The notes: a model not told the origin generated them from the sequence alone. Positions 34,645 through 44,296 are shown, numbered from the stretch's first letter. The stretch: DNA of 64,000 nucleotides from Woeseia sp037968755 (GCA_037968755.1 JBBKWB010000177.1:15907-79906); one strand, 5' to 3'. Numbers and translations are program-made.

Positions 34645-35330
34645 TCAGTCCAGGTTCGCGAATCTCGCTGCGAGGCGCGAGCCGGCAAGCTCGCTGCACT
34701 CCATTGCGACTCGCAGCTCGTCGATGGTTGCCATCGGCAAGGCGTTCCATATCCGCAATCGCGTCGTCCAGCTCGACGGCACCGAATACGGCGCACGCAC
34801 CCTTGTTGCGATGAGCGAGCTCGCAGCAACTTTCATGATCGAGCGACTCGATTACCATCGCCAGTTCGCAGCAGGATCTGCGCTAGTCCTTAAGGAATAA
34901 CTCAACTAGTGTCTCGCAGAGCTCAGCGTTTTCGCCAGAAAGCATGCGAAGCCGTTTATTCGCAATAGTTGCTGTATCGTCCAATCAAGTAACCGGGTTC
35001 TTGCTGCGCGGCGCAAGCGCCGCATTGCTCTCGAAGTTGATGCAAAATATTGTACCGTGCAATGTCATCGCAATGCCTGGCGGCGGTACGCCAGTTGCGG
35101 AGTCATCTCGTGAACTGCATCGACAATGGCGCGTTCATGCTGTGTCGCGACTGTCGTATTGTTTATCGTCATCTTCTGCAACGAGAATCAAACGACCGTC
35201 CGCACGTGCCTGTGCGACACTGGGCGCTATCAACTGGCCACGAAACAGGTCATCCGACGAATGGTTGCTGCTCCCTCAGCCGCGTGGCTGCCAGGCTTGG
35301 CCCGGACCGATCCAAACAACATGTCTTTCG
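34645..35330 (-). pseudogene. Decayed hybrid histidine kinase: linker, receiver start and HPt remnant
   Basis: On the minus strand, after the receiver-only gene, several frames give pieces of a BvgS/EvgS-type hybrid kinase. First comes a linker with HVVWIGPG. Then RADGRLILVAEDDDKQ (about 35158-35206) is the start of a receiver domain. After a region too decayed to read, an HPt domain follows: MLSGENAELCETLVELFLKD, an in-frame TAG at 34883-34885, then ELAHRNKGACAVFGAVELDD with the phosphoacceptor-like His, a frameshift near 34740, and ATIDELRVAMECSELAGSRL to a TGA at 34645-34647. The catalytic kinase core is absent. It adjoins a live signalling cluster. Confidence 0.62.
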
Positions 35331-35342
35331 GCCTGACAGAGC

Positions 35343-35780
35343 TCATTTCCCTGTCTCGGCCGCTATAGCGCCGACGGTGTCAACCGCCAGAAACACATCG
35401 CTGCTTTTCTCAAAGAACTGTTCGGCGCCTGCGGCGAGGCAGCGCTTGCGGACTTCAGGGTCGCTCCAGGTTGTGAGGATAAACACACGCGGCATCTTCG
35501 CGAGTTGTTTTAGCTTCTGCAGTACGTCGAGACCGGAGCCGTCCGGAAGGCACAAATCGAGCACCAGGACATCCGGCAGATTCTCGTCGACCGATGCCAG
35601 TGTGGTGGCACAGTCAACAGACTCAATGACCTTGCTGACGCCGTTGAGCGCTGACAACATTCCAACCAGGCGTCGGCGAAGTATCGCCGCATCATCCGCA
35701 ACAAGAATTTTCAATTGCCCATACCCGTCAGTACTCCCAGTGTGGAGTGCAGGGTAGGCAACAGGGGGCCGGAAAGGCAT
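35343..35780 (-). CDS. Receiver-only response regulator (CheY-like)
   Basis: A 145-residue protein that is a single receiver domain. KILVADDAAILRRRL provides the acidic pair, VLVLDLCLPDGSGLDVL the phosphorylatable Asp (VLDL), FILTTWSD the Thr switch and FFEKSSDVF the Lys. An N-terminal extension of about 22 residues before KILVADD may not be translated; a start nearer the domain is possible. No output domain is attached, so it probably relays or competes for phosphoryl groups. It sits between a NarL-type regulator and the remnant of a hybrid kinase whose HPt could once have been its partner. Confidence 0.82.
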   Translation of the reverse strand: MPFRPPVAYPALHTGSTDGYGQLKILVADDAAILRRRLVGMLSALNGVSKVIESVDCATTLASVDENLPDVLVLDLCLPDGSGLDVLQKLKQLAKMPRVFILTTWSDPEVRKRCLAAGAEQFFEKSSDVFLAVDTVGAIAAETGK

Positions 35781-35797
35781 CGGGCAATGACTGATTT

Positions 35798-35846
35798 GCG
35801 CTTCACGATTACAGTGAAGCGCGTGTCACAAAATCTGTGACACGCG
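35798..35846. repeat. Two tandem, overlapping perfect hairpins
   Basis: GCGCTTCAC (35798-35806) pairs with GTGAAGCGC (35814-35822), and CGCGTGTCACA (35820-35830) pairs with TGTGACACGCG (35836-35846). The two stems share bases 35820-35822, so they cannot both be fully formed. They lie in the 81-base gap between the NarL-type regulator stop and the receiver-only gene. They could attenuate or stabilise the downstream transcript, or bind a regulator as DNA. Confidence 0.6.
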
Positions 35847-35861
35847 TCGTAAACGGCGGCC

Positions 35862-36494
35862 CTAGTCGAGCAGTTTGTGCTCCAGGGCGAAGCGTGTCAC
35901 GTCGACATCTGAGCGTAGCCCCAGTTTCTGGAGTATCCGGCGACGGTAGGTGGCAATCGTATTGACGCTCAGGTTCAGGTCTTCAGACATTTCGCGGGTA
36001 TTGCTGCCGGACGCGATCATGCGCAGCACCTGGAATTCCCTGTTGGATAACTGGCTATGCGGCTCAGCGCCATCAGGCTTGCTCAGCTCAGCCGCAAGGT
36101 GGTCAGCCGCGGCGGGGCTGACGTATTTATTACCCGCTGCCACCCTGCGCACCGCTTCGACTATTTCCTCGGCCGCGCTTTCCTTGGATACAAATCCTGC
36201 CGCGCCCGCCCGCAACATGCGGACAGCAAAGTTTCGCTCGGGCAACATGCTCAGCATCAGAACCGGTAGTTCGGGCTTAAGTTCGAGTATTCGCTGCAGC
36301 GCATCTATACCGCTCTGCCCCGGCATGTTGACATCGAGAATGACAACGTCGAGATCGTTGTTCCGCACCCAATCAATCGCCTGATTCGCATCCTCGGCTG
36401 CAGCCACAACGTCGAAATCGGCTTCGCGACTGAATACCTTGGACAGTCCCTCGCGGATCAGGGCGTGATCATCCGCGATCAGTATCCGAATCAT
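35862..36494 (-). CDS. NarL/FixJ family response regulator
   Basis: A 210-residue two-domain regulator. The receiver has ILIADDHALIREGL, the phosphoacceptor in VVILDVNMPGQSG, LMLSMLPE and GFVSKESAAEEI. The C-terminal LuxR-type HTH contains LSNREFQVLRMIASG and NTIATYRRRILQKL. Its ATG overlaps the histidine kinase stop (ATGA), so kinase and regulator are a cognate pair made from one message. Target promoters cannot be read here. Confidence 0.95.
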   Translation of the reverse strand: MIRILIADDHALIREGLSKVFSREADFDVVAAAEDANQAIDWVRNNDLDVVILDVNMPGQSGIDALQRILELKPELPVLMLSMLPERNFAVRMLRAGAAGFVSKESAAEEIVEAVRRVAAGNKYVSPAAADHLAAELSKPDGAEPHSQLSNREFQVLRMIASGSNTREMSEDLNLSVNTIATYRRRILQKLGLRSDVDVTRFALEHKLLD

Positions 36495-38659
36495 CGGCTG
36501 CTCTCTTTTTTACGATCTCCCGACGAAAGCGGTAAACGGACAATCACTGAAGTGCCACGATCACTGTTCGCGCGGATAGTAAACGTTCCTGCCACCATTA
36601 CAGCACGCTCACGCATGCCAAGAACGCCCAGCGAATGGCTGCTTTCGAGGCCCGCAGGATCAATGCCGATGCCGTCGTCGCTGACATTTAGCTCAACCTG
36701 TGTTGCGGTCTGATTGAGTTTGATTTCGATATTCTCCGCCTTGGCGTGTCGAGCCACGTTGGTCATCGCTTCCTGGGTAATGCGGAACAACGTCGTTCGA
36801 ATCGCCGGCGACAATTCTGATTGCTTCATCTTGGCCAGGACTGCACATTGAATACTCGTTCGTTGTTGGAACTCCTCGGCGTGCCATTCCAGCGCAGCTA
36901 CCAGACCGACTGCGTCCAGAATTTCGGGGCGGAGTTGCTGAGCGATATGTCGCACAGAGGCGATGGTGGAATCCACCAGTTCCACCATAGATTTCAGAGC
37001 GGCGCTAATCTGCGTTTTCTGCGAATCGATTTCCTGGTCGCCGGAAATATCGCGATCCAATAACGTGAGATCGATTTTCAATACCGTGAGCATTTGACCG
37101 AGCTCGTCGTGGATTTCGCGTGAGATATTGATGCGTTCTTCCTCGCGAATTCGCTCCAGGCGCATGGACAGCGCGCGCAACTGGGTTTCTGATCGGCGCA
37201 CCCGGTCGAGCGTAGTGTGCAACTCAGTTACATCAAGGCAGGCACCAGAGACGCTCTCGGTTTGTCCGTCTGCTGCAGGAATGCCATCAAAAAACGACAA
37301 CGTCAGCCGTTTTTCACCATCAGGTCTGGTGATTTCACAGCGTAGATTTCTGGGCGCGCCGTCTTTTGCTACCGCACGAATAGTGATGCTAGCTTCCTCA
37401 CGATCCGGAGCGGCGATGATTCGTAACAAATCCTCGATTCCCCGGTGTTCAGACAAACTCTCGATTCCTGCAATCTTCTGCAGGCCCTCGGAAACCGTAA
37501 TCTCGCCGGTACGCGTATTCCAGTTCCAACTGCCCATGCCTGCCATTTGTTCAGCACGGCGTTGCATCCTGTCGCGTAGTTGTAACTCGTGCTCACTGCT
37601 GCGGATGGTCTCATAGGCCTCGCGAAGATCGGCAGTACGTTCTTCGATACGACTTTCAAGCGTCGAATTGAGGTTTACTATCTTGGTTCTGGCCTGGTGT
37701 TCTACGGTGATATTGCGGTGGGCGATGACAGCATGGATATCTGACCCCGAACCGAATGCCGACAGCTCCACGCTAAACCAGCGTTGTTCGGACGGCGCAT
37801 GGCAGGGATACTCCAGCGCGAATGTATGTTGATGGTCACCAGCCAGGATAGTATTCAGCGCAGTGAGAACTTCAGTGGCTTCTTGCGCCCCGGATTTCGC
37901 TGCGCGCTGGCAAACGGCGACGTAATTCGCGCCTATGCCGGTTGTCCCGATCAATTCGTTCGGACAGTTATCACGTGCGAACTTACTCCAGGCTCGATTC
38001 ACATGTACGATATTTCCTGAACTTTCGAGGATTGCTACATTGTCAGCCAGCGCATCCAGCGTCGCGCGCATGAAAGTCTCGGATAAACGTTGCGCCGTCT
38101 CCGCGAGCAGGCGCTGCTGCTGTTCTCGAACCAGCGCCTGCCTGGCATCCTCAACCTCAACAAGTTTGCGTCGCAACTCAAATTGCACAATGATCTGGCG
38201 CGCGAGCACCTCCAGCATCTGCCGCTGCAATTGAGTGAGCTTGCGAGGTTTCTGGTCAATTACGCATAACGTTCCTAGGCGGTGGCCATCCGGAGTAATC
38301 AACGGTGCGCCGGCATAGAAGCGTAATTTGTCCGGACCGGTGACCAGCGGGTTATCGCGAAAGCGCTCATCGGCACGCGCATCCGGGATCTCCATTATGC
38401 CGTCCTGCTCGATGGCAACGGCACAAAAGGCGATATCTCTTTCTGTCTCTGGCAGGTCAAAGCCAACCCGACTCTTGAACCACTGACGTTCGGCATCGAT
38501 AAGGGAGATTAGTGCGGTCGGGGTTTCACAAAGGCTCGCCGCAAGCTGCGTTATATCGTCGTAGCTGTCTTCTGGAGGCGTAGCAAGCACGCGGTAGCGA
38601 TTCAACGCCTGTAGCCGCTCTCTTTCGTAGCGCAGCGCAAGTTCTGGATCACCCGACAT
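36491..38659 (-). CDS. GAF-PAS-PAS sensor histidine kinase (HisKA_3 type)
   Basis: A 722-residue soluble sensor kinase without membrane segments. A GAF domain covers about 20-170 (FYAGAPLITPDGHRLGTLCV). A PAS domain follows at about 190-320 (SGNIVHVNRAWSKFA), then a coiled coil ending in EERTADLREAYE and a second PAS region at about 365-480. The HisKA_3 phosphoacceptor is His in NISREIHDELGQML, and the ATPase has FRITQEAMTNVARHAKA (N box) and DDGIGID. The GGGAG ribosome binding site supports the ATG at 38657-38659. It should phosphorylate the overlapping NarL-type regulator in response to a cytoplasmic signal such as a ligand, light or redox. Confidence 0.92.
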   Translation of the reverse strand: MSGDPELALRYERERLQALNRYRVLATPPEDSYDDITQLAASLCETPTALISLIDAERQWFKSRVGFDLPETERDIAFCAVAIEQDGIMEIPDARADERFRDNPLVTGPDKLRFYAGAPLITPDGHRLGTLCVIDQKPRKLTQLQRQMLEVLARQIIVQFELRRKLVEVEDARQALVREQQQRLLAETAQRLSETFMRATLDALADNVAILESSGNIVHVNRAWSKFARDNCPNELIGTTGIGANYVAVCQRAAKSGAQEATEVLTALNTILAGDHQHTFALEYPCHAPSEQRWFSVELSAFGSGSDIHAVIAHRNITVEHQARTKIVNLNSTLESRIEERTADLREAYETIRSSEHELQLRDRMQRRAEQMAGMGSWNWNTRTGEITVSEGLQKIAGIESLSEHRGIEDLLRIIAAPDREEASITIRAVAKDGAPRNLRCEITRPDGEKRLTLSFFDGIPAADGQTESVSGACLDVTELHTTLDRVRRSETQLRALSMRLERIREEERINISREIHDELGQMLTVLKIDLTLLDRDISGDQEIDSQKTQISAALKSMVELVDSTIASVRHIAQQLRPEILDAVGLVAALEWHAEEFQQRTSIQCAVLAKMKQSELSPAIRTTLFRITQEAMTNVARHAKAENIEIKLNQTATQVELNVSDDGIGIDPAGLESSHSLGVLGMRERAVMVAGTFTIRANSDRGTSVIVRLPLSSGDRKKESSR

Positions 38660-38858
38660 TACGACTCCCGGCTGAATTGCCAATGTGCTGCTACGAAGCG
38701 GTCATTGGTACGCAAGCATCTATCCTAGAACAAATTTCTGCCAGTAGTAATCTTTGCCAAAGGCACTCATGGCGTTGAATTCGCTATAGGCGGCAATGAC
38801 TAGCTTGATAGGGGAGGCTAAGATCAGCAGAGAAACTCAATTTGAATGAGAACTGTGA

Positions 38859-39218
38859 ATGAAACTGCGCATACGCGGCGACTCAATTCGCCTGCGGCTG
38901 ACTCGCCAGGAGGTGGTTGCACTGGGTGAGTCCGGAGAGGTAGCTGAGCGGACGCACTTTGCGGACGGAATATTCCTCGAATATCGATTGCGCTCAGATA
39001 GTGAGTCGAACGCCTGCGTGGCCGTATTTCACGACAACGTTCTCACGGTATCTGTAGCGGCAGAGTTGGCCGCACGATGGGTACACTCCGAGGAAGTGGC
39101 TGTTGGCTGCGAGGACTCCGGACCACTACGAATATTGATTGAGAAAGACTTTGCCTGTCTCAGTGAGCGACAGGGGGAAGACGACAGCGACGCATTTCCG
39201 CATCCACCCAAGTGTTGA
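38859..39218 (+). CDS. DUF7009-like small protein
   Basis: A 119-residue protein beginning MKLRIRGDSIRLRLTRQEV, which resembles the DUF7009 family; the pattern VAALGESGEV-like turn and GIFLEYRLRSDSES follow. Its C-terminus ends with an acidic, Pro- and Cys-containing tail. No function is known. It converges with the FdhF/YdeP-type oxidoreductase gene, 16 bases away, and I suspect association with it, although they are on opposite strands. Confidence 0.65.
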   Translation: MKLRIRGDSIRLRLTRQEVVALGESGEVAERTHFADGIFLEYRLRSDSESNACVAVFHDNVLTVSVAAELAARWVHSEEVAVGCEDSGPLRILIEKDFACLSERQGEDDSDAFPHPPKC

Positions 39219-39234
39219 TGTGCAGGTTCAGTTG

Positions 39235-41427
39235 TCAGTGAACGGCAACGGCGACCGGAATCGACTTGAAATTCGGTGTCTTGCTGCGTGGATCATGACG
39301 GCGGCCTGTCAGCACGTTGGCCTCGGGAAAATAGGCCATTATGTCGCCACGCGGTAACTCGTAGGCGTAGACAAGTGCCGCGCGCATTTCGCCATGTGGC
39401 GAGCGCAGATCAACCCGGTCGCCGGTGGCAATTCCCAGTGCGGCGATATCCTCAACGTTCATCAATACCGACCAGCGATCTTCTGTGCCCCGGTAGCTAT
39501 CCTTTTCTTCATAGATAATCGTATTGAACTGGCCTTCACTGCGTACCGTCGTCACGGTAAACGGAAATTCATTGCGATCAGCCAGTTCGTCGGGCAGCGC
39601 GCGCACCACGAAGTGCGCGAGGCCATTATCAGTCTTGAACTCCGGTTTGTGCAGCAGCCGCCCGCGAATATGAAATTCGCGTTTGGCGACGGAAATGTCA
39701 GCGAGGTCCTCCATACCGGGAACCGTTGCAGCGATGGTTTCGCGGATGTGCTGGTGCTGTTTGAATTGCTCAAAATCAATGCCGCAATCCGGCAGCAAGC
39801 GGCAGCCGATGTCAGCGAGTATGCCGACTTCCGGGCGGACGTCAGCGAGACGAGTAATACCGCCATCGCTCAGGCGAACATAGTTGAACATGGATTCCTG
39901 GGTGGTGGATTGCAGTTCCTCGTCGCGCGCCGTGACCGGAAGAATCAACACTTCGCCGCTATCCACGCCGTGCACGTGGCCCAGGTTTAGCGTCGTTGTC
40001 AAAAACAGTTTGAAGCCAATGCGATCCAGCGCGCGTTCTGCAAACTGCCGGTCGGGCGTTGCCGCATAGAGATTGCCGCCCATCATCAGGGCGGCATCAA
40101 CCCCGCCCTCGGCAGCCGCTTCGAGGCCGGCCAGCGTATCGAATCCAGCACCGGTTGGAAGGCGAACACCCAGGTGCTCTTCAATTTTCGCGAAGATCGC
40201 TGCAGGCAGGACGGGCTTTACCCCGATCGTGCCTATGCCTTGTACGTTGCTGTGGCCCCGGAGCGGCAGGAGCCCCGCAAACTGCTTGCCCAGCATGCCG
40301 CGCAGCAACGCGAGATTGCTAATGTATTCGATATTGTCGACACCGTGCAGGTGATGCGTCATGCCCATACCCCAGGCAAACACCGCAGTCCGGGAACGGC
40401 CATAGAGTTCGGCAACCCGACGAATATCCTGCTCGGGGACGCCGCAGGATTTCACCAGCTCAGACCAACTGCAGCCGTCGATATCGGCTTTGAACTCAGC
40501 ATAGCCATCGCTGTACTGGCGAATGAAGTCGTGGTCGACAGTGTCCTGTTCGATTACAGCTTTAGCCAGCGCCTTAAGGAGGGAGACATCGCTGCCGATG
40601 CGCGGCTGCAGGTACTCGCTCGCGATCCAGTCGCCGCCTTTCAGCATGGAGCCCGCGCTGCGTGGCACGGCGAAGCGCACCAGGCCGGATTCTTTTGCAG
40701 GGTTGATGACGACGACATGACCGCCGCGGTCACGCAATGCTTTCAACTTGTGCAGGAGTCGCGGGTGATTCGACGCGGGATTGGCACCAATCAGGAAAAC
40801 AAGATCGCATCCCGCAAGATCAGCGAGCTCTACCGTAGAGGTGCCGGTACCAATTGTATTGTCCAGGGCTACGCCGCTGGCCTGGTGGCAATAATACGAA
40901 CAGTTGTTGACGTTGTTCGTGCCGTACATCCGCGCCAGCAACTGCAGCAAAAACCCCGCCTCGTTGGACGAGCGCCCCGAGGAGTAGAAAAATGTCCGGT
41001 CCGGCGACGCCGCTCGAAAACGATCTGCACTGATGTCCAGCGCCCGGTCCCAGCCTATTTGTTCGTAGCGTTCAGCGCCGGCCTGCTTATAGACCGGGTG
41101 TCCGAGGCGACCCAGATGCTCCAGTTCGCGCCCTGACAAGTCGCGCAACTCCGCGAGCGGGTGGTGGAATACTTCAGCAGGGATGGGCGGCTGAATGTCA
41201 GTGGACTGTGCCTGGATGCTCTTGTTGCACACGGACGGGAATTCGTCGAGCTCATTGACCATGCCGCCACGTTGGCCGCCCATGCCGAGCGCGCATGCTT
41301 TGCAGGTGTTTTTTGAACGCAAGGCTTTCGCTGAATCGAGCAGGCCAATGCGCCGCACGGTGTTCAGAGTGTAGAGAACTTTCTTGGCGCCGCCGCCAAC
41401 AATTCTGGGTGATCCTGATTTGCTCAT
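39235..41427 (-). CDS. FdhF/YdeP family molybdopterin oxidoreductase
   Basis: A 730-residue protein of the bis-MGD molybdoenzyme family most like YdeP/FdhF2. The N-terminal CKACALGMGGQRGGM provides only part of the usual Fe-S cysteine set. Then YSSGRSSNEAGFLLQLLARM, LIGANPASNHPRLLHKL and GGNLYAATPDRQFAERAL are the cofactor-binding parts typical of the family. The C-terminal molydopterin-binding barrel has TGRRHDPRSKTPNFK. The ATG at 41425-41427 follows a long 5' frame with no family match. E. coli YdeP contributes to acid resistance; the substrate is unknown. No molybdenum cofactor genes are in the window. Confidence 0.87.
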   Translation of the reverse strand: MSKSGSPRIVGGGAKKVLYTLNTVRRIGLLDSAKALRSKNTCKACALGMGGQRGGMVNELDEFPSVCNKSIQAQSTDIQPPIPAEVFHHPLAELRDLSGRELEHLGRLGHPVYKQAGAERYEQIGWDRALDISADRFRAASPDRTFFYSSGRSSNEAGFLLQLLARMYGTNNVNNCSYYCHQASGVALDNTIGTGTSTVELADLAGCDLVFLIGANPASNHPRLLHKLKALRDRGGHVVVINPAKESGLVRFAVPRSAGSMLKGGDWIASEYLQPRIGSDVSLLKALAKAVIEQDTVDHDFIRQYSDGYAEFKADIDGCSWSELVKSCGVPEQDIRRVAELYGRSRTAVFAWGMGMTHHLHGVDNIEYISNLALLRGMLGKQFAGLLPLRGHSNVQGIGTIGVKPVLPAAIFAKIEEHLGVRLPTGAGFDTLAGLEAAAEGGVDAALMMGGNLYAATPDRQFAERALDRIGFKLFLTTTLNLGHVHGVDSGEVLILPVTARDEELQSTTQESMFNYVRLSDGGITRLADVRPEVGILADIGCRLLPDCGIDFEQFKQHQHIRETIAATVPGMEDLADISVAKREFHIRGRLLHKPEFKTDNGLAHFVVRALPDELADRNEFPFTVTTVRSEGQFNTIIYEEKDSYRGTEDRWSVLMNVEDIAALGIATGDRVDLRSPHGEMRAALVYAYELPRGDIMAYFPEANVLTGRRHDPRSKTPNFKSIPVAVAVH

Positions 41428-41671
41428 GAACCCACTTGCCCCAATAGAGTGAGTCAGGATGCCATATCCGCTCGCAAAAGGAAGGCTTAGCATGCGGCCT
41501 CTTGTGCCGGCGCCGTAAGTTGCCGGTGCTTTCACAAACTGCGGCGTCGTGCCGCGCTGCGGGACTGGTTTCACGTGATTTATTTGCATGCGTCTCGGCA
41601 TTCGCGAGTCGATGTTATTCTTTCCTGCCGCCTGCGCGGTGACCAGCAGCATGAGCCCTCGGGAAGAACAT

Positions 41672-43030
41672 ATGAATAAGAAAAATGACAACAGTACTCT
41701 GAGCCGGCGTGGCTTCGTCGGCGGAGCACTTGCAGGAGTCGCATTGACCGCTAACGGTGCTCCGCTTTTGTCATCCATGTTGTCGACACAGGCGGTGGGT
41801 AAATACCGCGGCCAGCTTGTTGAGTTGTTATCGGCTTTGGTGAGGATTCGAAGTCTGTCCGGCGAGTCCGCGCAGGCTGCGCAGGCTAAGGTTAGCAACT
41901 GGATGAGTGATCTCCCGTATGTGATTGAAGAGTCCGCGGACCGCCCGAGCCTGTACCGGGATCACGCTGAGTTCATGGACCCGAATCCGCCTGGTGACGG
42001 TCCGTTCACGAATATTGTCGCGCGGCCGAAAAATAACAGCGGCGCGCCGATTGCCCTGTTCTCGCATATCGATACACACTTGCTAGTCGACGGCTGGGAA
42101 TCTGAACCGTTGTCGCCATTGCTGGTTGGCAGTCGCATGTATGGCCTGGGCACATCAGATGACAAGGGCGGCGTCGCGGCGATGATGCTGGCAGCACGCA
42201 TACTCAGCGATAACGATCAGCCGTTGCCTGTCATCATGAGTTTGCACGGCAAGGGAGGAGGGAGTCGCGGCAGCCTGCCAGTGTTTGAGCGCATGCGTAA
42301 AAATGGCGAGCAGCTTGATGGCGTGCTGTATGTGCACCCAGCCGAAACGGGCCGCGGCCTGGATGACATCAAAAACGAAGTGCAGGGAGTTGTTGACCTG
42401 GAGTTACGGGTTAGCGGCTGGCGAGCGCCAGTGATGGAGATTGGCAGCCTCGATTCTGCCCCGTGGGAGCGGGGCGGCAACGCTCTTGAGGCGAGTTGGC
42501 GTGCGCTGGATCTGCTGCGGGAGGGCGCCTACACAGATGTCGCCATGAACGTTGGCAGCATGCAGGGCGGTGATCGGCCCGGCTCGGTCGCTGATTCTGC
42601 ACAAACCCGTTTTCGTTTGAAGTTCGCTGGCTCGAACAATTGGCGGGACTTGTTGCAGGCGGGTCGTGAACAACTCAAGCCCATTACCGACGCGTTGGCA
42701 TCAGAGAACGGCCGTTACGAATTGTCGCTGGAGCTTGCAGGTTATCGCACGAACCCGGGTCTGGCCGAATGGGAATCGCCCTACAGTCGCATCCTGCGGC
42801 AATCCGTGACCGAGGTAACGGGCAAGGCACCAAAAGCCTACCCCAACCATTACGCGGGTGACATTCGTTATCCTATACGCCTGTTGCAGGCTCCGGCATA
42901 CGGTATTGGCTCGCTGGGCGGAAATTTCTATGGTCCCAATGAGTGGGTTGATGTTGACGATTTGCTGAACCTGACCGCGGTTATTGTGCAGACTGTCTCG
43001 GGTTGGTCGACGTTGCCGAAATCGGCTTAG
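41672..43030 (+). CDS. Tat-exported M20 family metallopeptidase homologue with altered active site
   Basis: A 452-residue protein of the M20 family (ArgE/DapE/CPG2 clan). It has a Tat signal, SRRGFVGGALAGVAL (11-25). First metal ligands are present: SHIDTH (His132, Asp134) and GTSDDKGG (Asp163/Asp164). Where most M20 enzymes have GxxEExGS with the catalytic Glu pair, this protein has HGKGGGSRGS (192-201). Near the C-terminus the usual metal-binding His is Tyr420 in FYGPNEW. It may therefore be a non-hydrolytic protein or a subfamily with different chemistry. ATG at 41672 follows a GGGAAGAA ribosome binding site. It is divergent from the FdhF-type gene and precedes a DUF819 gene on the same strand. 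Confidence 0.88.
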   Translation: MNKKNDNSTLSRRGFVGGALAGVALTANGAPLLSSMLSTQAVGKYRGQLVELLSALVRIRSLSGESAQAAQAKVSNWMSDLPYVIEESADRPSLYRDHAEFMDPNPPGDGPFTNIVARPKNNSGAPIALFSHIDTHLLVDGWESEPLSPLLVGSRMYGLGTSDDKGGVAAMMLAARILSDNDQPLPVIMSLHGKGGGSRGSLPVFERMRKNGEQLDGVLYVHPAETGRGLDDIKNEVQGVVDLELRVSGWRAPVMEIGSLDSAPWERGGNALEASWRALDLLREGAYTDVAMNVGSMQGGDRPGSVADSAQTRFRLKFAGSNNWRDLLQAGREQLKPITDALASENGRYELSLELAGYRTNPGLAEWESPYSRILRQSVTEVTGKAPKAYPNHYAGDIRYPIRLLQAPAYGIGSLGGNFYGPNEWVDVDDLLNLTAVIVQTVSGWSTLPKSA

Positions 43031-43150
43031 CGGCGCGCTTGCGTCGCTGATAGCTGAATAGAATAGCTACTTGCCAGGGCAAGGTCGCGAGTCCAATGGC
43101 TGGCGTTGTCTGCTTATAATGGCCAACTCCTGCAAAGACGAGTGCCTCGT

Positions 43151-44296
43151 ATGTCGTCATTGATTGCGCCCGACCAGCATTTCGCGGTATGGGCGGTGCT
43201 ATTCGGAATCGCGGCCTTCGGCCTCTACAGCGAACGCTTTCCTGTCGGGCGCAAGTATTCAGGTGTAATGCTGCTGATCACCCTGGCGATTGTCCTGTCG
43301 AACCTGCGAATTATTCCGACGGCGGCACCGGCTTACGATGTCGTCTGGCAGTACCTTGTACCCATCGCGATTCCGTTGTTGCTGTTCCAGGCCGATCTCA
43401 AGCGCATTTTTCGCGAAGCTGGCGCCACCCTGATTGCGTTCATTATAGGTAGTGCCGCGGTTGTCGCAGGCGTGCTGGTTGGCGTCTCCCTGATTGACCT
43501 TGGTAGTGATGAATCCAAACTGGCCGGAATTTTCACAGGCACCTACATTGGTGGCTCACTGAACTTTGCCGCTGTCGCCGAGGCGACCCGCTTTTCGGAT
43601 GAAAGTGTACTGACGGCGGCGGTTGCTGCGGACAATGTCATTACCAACCTGCATTTATTGTTGATCGTATTTCTACCCGGTGTCGCAAAGTTTGCGAGTT
43701 GGTTCCCGAGCAGGCATGCACATTCGCCAACAGTCCGCGCTGGCGAGGGAGAAGCAGGTGTACACCGCATTGCCGACCTGGATGTGGCCGGCCTGCTGGC
43801 AGCACTCACGCTGGCATTTGTGCTGGCTGCCGCTGGTACGGGACTCGCCAGGCTGCTTGGCAGGCCCGAGTACGCAATTCTGCTGACGACAGCATTTGCT
43901 CTGCTGGTGGCTACCTTCGGACAGTCATTGGTTGCGCGCCTGTCGGGGTACAGCGAAGCGGGCAATGTATTGATGTTCATTTTTCTGGCCACGATCGGTG
44001 CAAGTGCGGATATCTGGCTGTTGATCGATATCGCACCGATATTGTTCCTGTTCGCGCTGATCATTGTCGGCGTGCATCTTGTTTTGCTGTTTACTATCGG
44101 CCGATTCCTGAAGCTCGATCTTGCAGAAATTTGTATTGCCTCCGCCGTTTGCATAGGTGGACCGGCCGCTGCGCCGGCCATTGCGTCCGCCAAAGGCTGG
44201 AATGACCTGGTCGTTCCCGGTGTTCTGGCTGGTTCGTTCGGTTATGGCATGGGCAGTTTCATCGGCGTTGCTGTATTCAAGTTACTTGGTGGTTAA
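43151..44296 (+). CDS. DUF819 family membrane protein
   Basis: A 381-residue membrane protein with about eleven hydrophobic segments. Family features are YLVPIAIPLLLFQADLKRI, FTGTYIGGSLNFAAVAEATR and IASAVCIGGPAAAPAIASAK near the C-terminus. DUF819 (YjcL-like) proteins resemble anion or amino-acid transporters but have no proven substrate. The ATG at 43151 matches the family start. It follows the M20 homologue gene by 120 bases and precedes the M28 peptidase gene on the same strand; the three may together handle a peptide. Confidence 0.88.
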   Translation: MSSLIAPDQHFAVWAVLFGIAAFGLYSERFPVGRKYSGVMLLITLAIVLSNLRIIPTAAPAYDVVWQYLVPIAIPLLLFQADLKRIFREAGATLIAFIIGSAAVVAGVLVGVSLIDLGSDESKLAGIFTGTYIGGSLNFAAVAEATRFSDESVLTAAVAADNVITNLHLLLIVFLPGVAKFASWFPSRHAHSPTVRAGEGEAGVHRIADLDVAGLLAALTLAFVLAAAGTGLARLLGRPEYAILLTTAFALLVATFGQSLVARLSGYSEAGNVLMFIFLATIGASADIWLLIDIAPILFLFALIIVGVHLVLLFTIGRFLKLDLAEICIASAVCIGGPAAAPAIASAKGWNDLVVPGVLAGSFGYGMGSFIGVAVFKLLGG

